Shown one piece after another: positions 1-4,141 of a DNA stretch of 8,827 bases. This stretch comes from Promethearchaeota archaeon. Lineage in GTDB: Archaea; Asgardarchaeota; Lokiarchaeia; Sigynarchaeales; SOKP01. The notes under the pieces are model-generated. The model ran no database searches. It was not told the DNA's origin and saw only the letters and a list, made by a program, of their open reading frames with translations. The position numbers and the translations under genes were made by a program. Within the stretch, counting starts at the first letter, position 1; every line of letters starts with the position of its first letter. The stretch spans positions 1-8,827 of the forward strand of contig JAEOTJ010000169.1 in assembly GCA_016839905.1 (NCBI GenBank), read 5' to 3'.

Positions 1-176
1 GCTTTTAAAATGACTTTTTTTTGCCCTAATTTTTTCCATTCCTTCCATATCTTTTTATCTTGGATTCTAACTAAATCAGAAGCCTCTACACTCGCATGAC
101 ATGCCTGAGCACATTTTTTTCCTGTACTCATCTTTAAATCAGTTCTTATTAAGATTAATTGTTTATATTCATGCAT
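1..176 (-). CDS. pth2: Peptidyl-tRNA hydrolase, Pth2 family (N-terminal part)
   Basis: Reading the minus strand from the ATG at 176 gives 58 residues beginning [20 protein letters not shown], and the frame is still open at the left edge. The block R-T-D-L-K-M-S-x-G-K-x-x-A-Q-x-x-H-A and the later W-x-x-x-G-Q-K-K-V sequence (residues 47-55) are the signature of the archaeal/eukaryotic Pth2 family. That family hydrolyses the ester bond of peptidyl-tRNAs released from ribosomes, recycling tRNA in the cytoplasm. Family members are about 115-120 residues, so roughly half is missing. The ATG at 176 is chosen because the ATGs at 172 and 183 are not in this frame, and the one at 183 meets a stop after four codons. 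It lies 62 bases downstream of the NusA-like gene and is probably in the same transcription unit. Confidence 0.9.
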   Translation of the reverse strand, partial: MHEYKQLILIRTDLKMSTGKKCAQACHASVEASDLVRIQDKKIWKEWKKLGQKKVILK

Positions 177-238
177 AGATCATTCTATCCCTATTAAGAT
201 TGTAAAAATTAGTTAAGAAAATAAAATAAAGATTATCA

Positions 239-754
239 TTATTGAAATTCCACTCTTGTAATTGTACCTGTTAACTCATTAAGTAAATCTTCAATTTCCT
301 CTGAAGTAAATAGTATTTTATCTTTATCTTTCTTTCTAAGTACTGCCTTAAATTCAATATCTCCCGTGGCAAGGAAAATCTCATTTAATGAAATTAATTT
401 TGCTGGAGTAATTAAATCCTCTACTACAGGCCTAGGTTTTTTTGTTTTTTCAATAAAAATCAATGTCTCTATTTCATATTTATCTTGAATCCATTTTTTT
501 AATTCTGGAGTGATTTTAAGCTTATTTTTAGATCCAACAACAATTATTAAAACATCTTCATAATCAATGACCTTATAAAAAGAAATATCTTTCAAATAAC
601 CAAATTTTACAGTTTCTGTAGTCTCCAGATTTATCAAATCTCTAGATAAATCTATTTCAAATTCGGTTAATTCCCCACCATCCAACTTCTGTTGACAACT
701 GGTACACAAAAAGCCAGAATTAATACAAGTTTTGCAAGCAGGGAGTTCCCTCAT
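239..754 (-). CDS. Archaeal NusA-like protein: N-terminal zinc finger plus degenerate KH domain
   Basis: This 171-residue protein starts MRELPACKTC. A four-cysteine zinc-finger pattern lies at C7-x2-C10 and C17-x2-C20, followed by the K-L-x-x-G-E-L-T-E block (about residues 23-31). A single alpha/beta KH-like domain covers about residues 60-125. This order matches the archaeal family usually annotated as transcription elongation factor NusA-like or KH-domain protein, which is known only from sequence and is assumed to bind RNA. The loop after V-V-G (residues 72-80) reads S-K-N-K-L-K-I-T, so the canonical KH G-x-x-G loop is not preserved and RNA binding could be weakened. The gene follows L38e after 32 bases and precedes pth2 by 62 bases, all on the minus strand, which suggests one translation-related operon. 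The family assignment is from remembered motifs. Confidence 0.72.
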   Translation of the reverse strand: MRELPACKTCINSGFLCTSCQQKLDGGELTEFEIDLSRDLINLETTETVKFGYLKDISFYKVIDYEDVLIIVVGSKNKLKITPELKKWIQDKYEIETLIFIEKTKKPRPVVEDLITPAKLISLNEIFLATGDIEFKAVLRKKDKDKILFTSEEIEDLLNELTGTITRVEFQ

Positions 755-786
755 TAATTTTTACCAAAATTATTTTACATTAATAA

Positions 787-981
787 CTATAACTCTATAA
801 TGTCACAATTTATATTTTTTATTAAACGTTCGGCTGAATCCGGATTAGTGATATAAGTATAAAGTGTTTTTTTAGTTCTTAATTTCAACTTAACACGATC
901 CCCAATTCTCTTCACACGGCAATGTACGCTTCTTTCTGATAACCTTATAAAAGTTTCTTCGTCAAAAATCTCCTTAGGCAT
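787..981 (-). CDS. rpl38e: Ribosomal protein L38e
   Basis: This 64-residue basic protein starts MPKEIFDEETFIRLSER. It aligns by eye over its whole length with eukaryotic and archaeal L38e: an M-P-x-E-I start, the V-K-x-K-x-R block, then the L-Y-T-Y-x-T strand and the A-E-x-L-I-K-x-I helix. Typical members are 65-80 residues, so it appears complete. L38e is a small protein of the large ribosomal subunit, present in eukaryotes and TACK/Asgard archaea and generally absent from Euryarchaeota, so it also helps place the organism. It is the first gene of a minus-strand cluster with the NusA-like gene and pth2. It is transcribed divergently from L40e copy 1, across an intergenic region with operator-like repeats. 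Confidence 0.9.
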   Translation of the reverse strand: MPKEIFDEETFIRLSERSVHCRVKRIGDRVKLKLRTKKTLYTYITNPDSAERLIKNINCDIIEL

Positions 982-995
982 TATAATTCAGCTAT

Positions 996-1010
996 CTTTT
1001 ATTAAATTAA
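996..1010 (-). promoter_or_regulatory. Probable archaeal TATA box for the L38e cluster
   Basis: On the minus strand this reads TTAATTTAATAAAAG, a TATA-like element centred about 22-25 bases before the L38e ATG at 981. That spacing would give a leaderless or nearly leaderless mRNA, and no Shine-Dalgarno-like sequence precedes the start. The first copy of the 10-base word ATTAATTGTG (1006-1015) overlaps its upstream edge. Confidence 0.5.
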
Positions 1011-1057
1011 TTGTGTCAATAAATTAATTGTGAAATATTAATTTTTCCACAATTAAT
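1004..1057. promoter_or_regulatory. Operator-like cluster: three copies of ATTAATTGTG
   Basis: The 10-base word ATTAATTGTG occurs at 1006-1015 and 1023-1032 on the plus strand, and as a perfect inverted copy at 1048-1057. The first two copies share a 12-base core (AAATTAATTGTG) at 17-base spacing. The second and third could form a 10-bp stem with a 15-base loop. The cluster lies in the divergent region between L38e and L40e and its left end touches the L38e TATA box. It could be a binding site for a repressor or activator. The copies are seen directly; the regulatory role is inferred. Confidence 0.45.
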
Positions 1058-1150
1058 AATGTCTTAAGTAATTTGATTAAGATTCAATAATCAATTTCCA
1101 TAAACTTTAACTTTATTCGTTAATGACTTTTATTAATTCCTAATTTGTTA

Positions 1151-1172
1151 ATTTAAAAAGTAATTTAAAAAG
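1151..1172 (+). promoter_or_regulatory. Doubled TATA-like element of L40e copy 1
   Basis: The motif TTTAAAAAG occurs twice, at 1152-1160 and 1164-1172, with 12-base spacing. The first is centred about 29 bases before the ATG at 1185, the usual archaeal TATA-to-start distance for leaderless transcripts. The same doubled element is unchanged ahead of L40e copy 2. Confidence 0.55.
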
Positions 1173-1184
1173 CAACTGAGCCCG

Positions 1185-1349
1185 ATGAGCCCAATAGATG
1201 ATCCTTATAAACGACGGATTGCCCGATACCATCTTCTAGAGAAGAGTGTTTGCCGTAAATGTGGCGCTTTAAATCCATTAAGGGCAAAAAAATGTAGACT
1301 CTGTCATGGAAAAGATATACGCCTAAAAAAAAGAGACCTTACGAAATAA
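1185..1349 (+). CDS. rpl40e: Ribosomal protein L40e, copy 1
   Basis: This 54-residue protein starts MSPIDDPYKRRIARYHLLEK. Four cysteines, C23-x2-C26 and C37-x2-C40, form the zinc ribbon C-R-K-C-G-A-L-N-P ... K-K-C-R-L-C-H that is diagnostic of archaeal and eukaryotic L40e. A lysine/arginine-rich tail follows. Archaeal L40e is about 50 residues and free-standing, whereas in eukaryotes it is fused to ubiquitin; no ubiquitin-like part is seen here. It is a large-subunit ribosomal protein. The ATG at 1185 lies about 29 bases from a TATA-like box and lacks a Shine-Dalgarno sequence, which suggests leaderless translation. It converges with the unknown operon ending at 1383. A second full copy at 3703 differs by four conservative residue changes. 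Confidence 0.95.
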   Translation: MSPIDDPYKRRIARYHLLEKSVCRKCGALNPLRAKKCRLCHGKDIRLKKRDLTK

Positions 1350-1382
1350 ATACTTATTTAATTAATTCTTTTTATTGTATGA

Positions 1383-1835
1383 TCAAATTATCGGTTTCAT
1401 TCCAGAAGCCCAATTCGCAATCTCTGCTAATTTTTCTTTAACGAAAGCGATATTTCCATGACCTAGAATATTTTTCAATAGAGTATGAGCTTTATTATCA
1501 GGTTGTTCTATAGGGTGTGGATCGTGTTTTATTTCTATAGGAAAGTTATTTTCTTCAATACAATTTCTTAAATTACCTATATTTAATTCGGCGATTCCAT
1601 AAACGGTTAAATCATTATTCGACAATTGGTATAAATTATTTAAAAAAGCTAAAGTGTCTGTAGGTTTAGCATGTTTACTCCAATCAACAGATAATCCTCT
1701 CCTTGCTTGAGATTTCATGAAGAAGTTTGTTCTGATTCGATCCAAATCCTCCCATTGCTCCCATAAAAACTTTTTAACTCCTCGATAAAAATAATGATGT
1801 TCCTTGAAATTTTCGGGAGGTTCTGGAGGAATCAT
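1383..1835 (-). CDS. Uncharacterised protein with FYRGV and GLSVDW motifs, third gene of the operon
   Basis: From the ATG at 1835 this encodes 150 residues. Visible motifs are F-Y-R-G-V (16-20), R-G-L-S-V-D-W (46-52), Y-G-I-A-E-L-x-x-G-x-x-R (79-90), H-D-P-H-P ... A-H (104-117) and L-A-E-I-A-N-W-A (136-143). I recall this combination from a broad family of unstudied, mostly bacterial hypothetical proteins, often encoded beside proteins like the next two genes upstream. The biochemical role is unknown. An R-G near the start followed by an S-x-x-W region is faintly reminiscent of ADP-ribosyltransferase folds, but no glutamate motif can be assigned. An upstream TTG (1865) would overlap the previous gene by 28 bases. 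The ATG directly after its stop (TAAGCATG) is preferred. No signal peptide or membrane segment is seen, so it is probably cytoplasmic. Confidence 0.72.
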   Translation of the reverse strand: MIPPEPPENFKEHHYFYRGVKKFLWEQWEDLDRIRTNFFMKSQARRGLSVDWSKHAKPTDTLAFLNNLYQLSNNDLTVYGIAELNIGNLRNCIEENNFPIEIKHDPHPIEQPDNKAHTLLKNILGHGNIAFVKEKLAEIANWASGMKPII

Positions 1836-1837
1836 GC

Positions 1838-2329
1838 TTAGGAATTTATTATTTTTTTTATCCAATTCACAAGATTAGATTCGATCAATGAAAGGTTCAT
1901 ACGAATATCCAAGAAGTCTTCAGGATGTCCAAAATGCTCTCCGAAGAGATGAATGGTCTCATTATCAATAGGTAAGTATATAACCAGATTAAAAATATTG
2001 TTTCTCCATTCCACATTTATGCTACCATCCTCATCAAGATATATTGAAGGAATAGTTACATCAATAAATCCTCCCCTCAATTTTTCTATTACACTCTCTA
2101 AAAGCTTTGATGCTTTTAAGGATAAATTATGCACATCCTCTAGATTTTCCAGCTCATTTATGAATGTGGAGAGTCTTTGGAATTTTTCCCTCAATTGGTC
2201 TATTTTTAAATTATGTCTTGATTTAATGGTTATAACTTGTTCCACTAGATGTTCTTTAGTCCAATATTCTTTTTCTTTAGGTTTAATCCAATTTGGTTCA
2301 ATTAAAAATTTTAAACTCTTCTCAATCAT
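1838..2329 (-). CDS. Uncharacterised protein with IPSIY/DEDGSINVEW motif, middle gene of the operon
   Basis: This is a 163-residue protein from the ATG at 2329. The first 85 residues are predicted helical and charged, with a leucine-spaced stretch at about 45-85. The rest looks beta-rich and carries I-P-S-I-Y (93-97) and D-E-D-G-S-I-N-V-E-W (99-108), then a hydrophobic strand (N-L-V-I-Y-L-P) and a C-terminal L-V-N-W-I helix. The P-S-I ... D-G-x-I-x-x-E-W pattern is one I recall from small bacterial hypothetical proteins found beside GLSVD-type proteins. No function is known to me. A TTG at 2350 would overlap the previous gene by 17 bases; the ATG lies four bases after that gene's TGA. The gene is followed after two bases by the third gene, so translational coupling is likely. 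Confidence 0.72.
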   Translation of the reverse strand: MIEKSLKFLIEPNWIKPKEKEYWTKEHLVEQVITIKSRHNLKIDQLREKFQRLSTFINELENLEDVHNLSLKASKLLESVIEKLRGGFIDVTIPSIYLDEDGSINVEWRNNIFNLVIYLPIDNETIHLFGEHFGHPEDFLDIRMNLSLIESNLVNWIKKIINS

Positions 2330-2333
2330 ATTC

Positions 2334-3011
2334 TCAATCCACCCATTCAAATTCTTTTAATAATTTTAAACCTTGCTCCTTAGATAAGGTACGAATTGTT
2401 TCTTCTTTATCAATTGCTCTATCAACGACATTCTTTAACTGTAATAAATCATCATAATTCATTGTTATTACCATATCTTTTAAAAATTTATCATTATCTA
2501 AATATTCGATTATCATTGAATGTTTTACTAAAGCATATTCTGGAGGTTTAGAAGGATTGTTATAGTATATATGCCTTAAATCTGTAATAATTCGACTTAA
2601 TGCGAAAAGATGAGGATTATCTCTACTAAGAGCATTAAGTTTTGACAGAATACCTAAGGAATTTTCCATCTCTAATACCTTTTTCAAGGATTCCTTTATA
2701 TTTTCATCAATTTTCAAATCCATATCATAGTATTTTAATGAACTTGAAATTATATTTTCAAGAAAATCTTCCTTTTTCAGATGAAATGCGTAATAATTAA
2801 TATAAAAATGTCCTAAGAAGTCCAAAATCTCGCGTATTTGTTCCTGGTTGAGTGCTGTATCTTTTACGATTTTATTAACTATATCTATTGGTGATTCGGG
2901 AGAAATCAAATTTATATTATCAATAATTTGATTCCTTTCGTTTAGTGATAAATTGCAAAAACTTTGAAAAGCTTCCAATTTACTTTTAGGTATTCTTATT
3001 TTTATTTTCAT
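2334..3011 (-). CDS. Uncharacterised helical protein with TDLRHIY motif, first gene of the operon
   Basis: This 225-residue protein begins MKIKIRIPKSKLEAFQSFC. It is mostly alpha-helical. The C-terminal half carries R-I-I-T-D-L-R-H-I-Y (140-149), V-K-H-S-M-I-I-E-Y (162-170) and D-D-L-L-Q-L-K-N-V-V-D-R-A-I-D-K-E (187-203). I recall similar strings (T-D-I-R-P-V-F, H-T-L-K-I-x-Y, then D-L-x-x-L-x-x-x-x-x-R-A-x-x-K) in a family of bacterial hypothetical proteins. There is a loose resemblance to COMM-domain architecture, but I would not assign it. A TATA-like TTTTAT on the minus strand at about 3039-3044 lies 30 bases before the ATG, so this is probably the promoter-proximal gene of the three-gene unit. 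No membrane segment or signal peptide is seen. Confidence 0.75.
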   Translation of the reverse strand: MKIKIRIPKSKLEAFQSFCNLSLNERNQIIDNINLISPESPIDIVNKIVKDTALNQEQIREILDFLGHFYINYYAFHLKKEDFLENIISSSLKYYDMDLKIDENIKESLKKVLEMENSLGILSKLNALSRDNPHLFALSRIITDLRHIYYNNPSKPPEYALVKHSMIIEYLDNDKFLKDMVITMNYDDLLQLKNVVDRAIDKEETIRTLSKEQGLKLLKEFEWVD

Positions 3012-3249
3012 TTATTTTAATCATCCATAATTTTATTCATAAAATTATTAGTATAATCTTAATTTTGCTCTTTATTTTAATTAATTTTTACTTTAAATTT
3101 AAAAATTCATAAAATATCTATATTATACAAAATTCATTGAAATAAAATTTCATCCCACTTTTTTCCCATACATCAAAAATCCATAAATAATGATTTAAAA
3201 ATCTTAACTCCTATATTATAATAGGATTTAAGAGTTAAAAATTTTTAGA
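3012..3249. other. AT-rich intergenic spacer between the operon and the 110-residue ORF
   Basis: These 238 bases hold the presumed promoter of the three-gene operon at the left end and a terminator-like hairpin at the right end (listed separately). I see no coding frame of note, no RNA gene and no repeat in the part between. Confidence 0.5.
3199..3240 (-). terminator. Terminator-like hairpin after the 110-residue ORF
   Basis: TTAACTC at 3204-3210 pairs perfectly with GAGTTAA at 3232-3238, and an inner CTAT/ATAG pair lies at 3211-3214 and 3221-3224. Reading the minus strand, the hairpin is followed by GATTTTT. It begins about 12 bases past the stop codon at 3250. A T-run also lies on the plus side (3242-3246), so it could act in both directions. 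Archaeal termination depends mainly on T-tracts, so the stem may be incidental. Confidence 0.4.
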
Positions 3250-3582
3250 TCAAACATTTCTTGTCCAACAACCGTTGCTATAGTTTATAGATTTTGCTGT
3301 GATGCAGGTTTTCTTATTGCGCATTGGATAAACTCCTCTAAGTTTTGTTTCATCAGTAGATTTAATGTATTTACATTTAGAATTGCATTTTTGATACTTT
3401 TTTATTGGGTTGATAATATATTTGAATTTTTTTAAACATTTTTTATATGAAATATTTAGCATGAAATTCTTATCGAGTTTCACATAATATAATATGATTA
3501 CAAAAAGGATTTTTCTTATATTTAGTTTCTTTAATTTATCGATAGGAGAGAGCCTATTCAATAATTCTTTCCTTATTATCAT
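3250..3582 (-). CDS. Hypothetical 110-residue basic protein, possibly decaying
   Basis: This ORF starts with ATG at 3582 and encodes a lysine/isoleucine-rich protein. A hydrophobic stretch K-I-L-F-V-I-I-L-Y-Y-V lies at residues 24-34, and cysteines occur in the second half, including C-N-S-K-C. I do not recognise it. The end (G-V-Y-P ... K-K-T-C ... N-G-C) faintly recalls short archaeal zinc-ribbon proteins with a K-R-C-x-x-C ... C-P-C-C pattern, but half of the expected cysteines are absent, so it could be a degraded relative. In favour of a real gene are 110 uninterrupted codons in very AT-rich DNA, a TTTAAA box about 21 bases before the ATG and a hairpin after the stop. It lies between the unknown operon and L40e copy 2, transcribed divergently from the latter. 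Confidence 0.4.
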   Translation of the reverse strand: MIIRKELLNRLSPIDKLKKLNIRKILFVIILYYVKLDKNFMLNISYKKCLKKFKYIINPIKKYQKCNSKCKYIKSTDETKLRGVYPMRNKKTCITAKSINYSNGCWTRNV

Positions 3583-3668
3583 CTTGTCTAAGATTTTCAG
3601 TTTAAAGTGGTTAAAAACCTCATTTTAACTTTATTCATTAATGACCTTTATTAATTCCTAATTTGTTA

Positions 3669-3690
3669 ATTTAAAAAGTAATTTAAAAAG
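3669..3690 (+). promoter_or_regulatory. Doubled TATA-like element of L40e copy 2
   Basis: The two TTTAAAAAG boxes are at 3670-3678 and 3682-3690, identical in sequence and spacing to those ahead of copy 1. The first is centred about 29 bases before the ATG at 3703. Retention of the whole promoter suggests that this copy is also transcribed. Confidence 0.5.
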
Positions 3691-3702
3691 CAACTGAGCC
3701 CG

Positions 3703-3867
3703 ATGAGCCCAATAGATGATCCTTATAAACGGCGGATTGCCCGATACCATCTTTTAGAGAAAAGTGTTTGTCGTAAATGTGGCGCTTTAAATCCAATAAA
3801 AGCAAAAAAATGTAGACTCTGTCATGGAAAGGATTTACGCTTAAAAAAAAGAGAACTTACGAAATAA
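3703..3867 (+). CDS. rpl40e: Ribosomal protein L40e, copy 2
   Basis: A second complete 54-residue L40e. All four zinc-binding cysteines (23, 26, 37, 40) and the basic tail are kept. Compared with copy 1 it differs at L32I, R33K, I45L and D51E, all conservative. Six further base changes are synonymous, so of 11 nucleotide differences none damages the protein, which points to selection on both copies rather than decay of one. Start codon, doubled TATA element and the bases around the start are identical to copy 1. Ribosomal proteins are normally single-copy in archaea, so a local duplicate is unusual. It may simply add dosage, or the two may be alternative versions. It is followed by the CrtI-like oxidoreductase 274 bases downstream. 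Confidence 0.93.
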   Translation: MSPIDDPYKRRIARYHLLEKSVCRKCGALNPIKAKKCRLCHGKDLRLKKRELTK

Positions 3868-4141
3868 ATACTTATTTAATTAAATCTTTTTATTGAAGAT
3901 TTTGTGTTCTTTATTTCTAATCAGGATATTCAAATTTAATGAGAAGATTATCTTGAAAAATATTACATGCTACCCCGACGGAGAAGAAGCTAATTATTAA
4001 GAAGAAAAATTAAAAATGAAATAACAGGTTTTCCTTTGAAAAAAATAAAAATTGGGCTATTCAAGATTTTAATTTTAAATCAGTTATATTTCAATTACAA
4101 TTTATAGTTATTATATTAAATGAAAAGGAATTGGAAAACAA
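3868..4141. other. Intergenic region between L40e copy 2 and the oxidoreductase
   Basis: These 274 bases contain the 3' tail of the 272-bp repeat (to 3895), a short GC-richer patch around 3967-3983 and, at the right end, the oxidoreductase promoter. One frame is open for about 36 codons in 3892-4000 but has no ATG start or recognisable motif. I see no RNA gene or repeat. Confidence 0.45.
4101..4129 (+). promoter_or_regulatory. Probable TATA box and weak ribosome binding site of the oxidoreductase
   Basis: TATA-like sequences TTTATAG (4101-4107) and TTATATTAAA (4111-4120) precede the ATG at 4142; the latter is centred about 27 bases upstream. A purine-rich AAAAGGA (about 4123-4129) could be a weak Shine-Dalgarno, although it lies rather far (about 12 bases) from the start. 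Confidence 0.4.

Larger units (their letters stand above)
1106..1377 (+). repeat. 272-bp direct repeat, copy 1 (upstream region, L40e gene, 3' tail)
   Basis: This segment matches 3624-3895 without gaps at a constant offset of 2518 bases. I count 14 mismatches (about 95% identity): 2 in the 79 bases before the start codon, 11 in the 165-base coding sequence and 1 in the tail. It starts with TTTAACTTTATTC and ends with CTTTTTATTG. Its 1110-1148 part recurs a third time, perfectly, at 5967-6005. Confidence 0.92.
3624..3895 (+). repeat. 272-bp direct repeat, copy 2 (upstream region, L40e gene, 3' tail)
   Basis: Gap-free counterpart of 1106-1377, with 14 mismatches. Sequence similarity stops abruptly at both ends: to the left CAT precedes TTTAAC, and to the right GAAGATTTTG follows TTATTG. 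It therefore forms a discrete duplicated block bracketing 1378-3623. Two mismatches fall in the 39-bp core shared with 5967-6005 and are private to this copy. Confidence 0.92.

Noticed and set aside
1179..1193. GAGCCC repeated on either side of the L40e start codon
   Set aside because: The second half is coding (the S-P codons), the motif is only six bases and no pairing partner is visible. Its presence in both copies follows from the larger duplication.
1833..2350. TTG starts at 1865 and 2350 that would make the operon genes overlap
   Set aside because: ATG codons at 1835 and 2329 lie 2 and 4 bases after the preceding stop codons and give proteins that begin closer to the recalled family motifs. 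The TTG extensions add only 10 and 7 unremarkable residues.
1953..2360. Plus-strand open frame of 135 codons
   Set aside because: It is antisense to the middle operon gene, which has better composition, recognisable motifs and tight operon spacing. The plus-strand translation is low-complexity S/F/L-rich, typical of a shadow frame.
1106..3895. Classical integrase-type element using L40e as attachment gene
   Set aside because: No integrase or recombinase is present between the repeats, and the duplicated unit is the whole gene plus promoter rather than a gene fragment. A recombination or duplication origin remains open.
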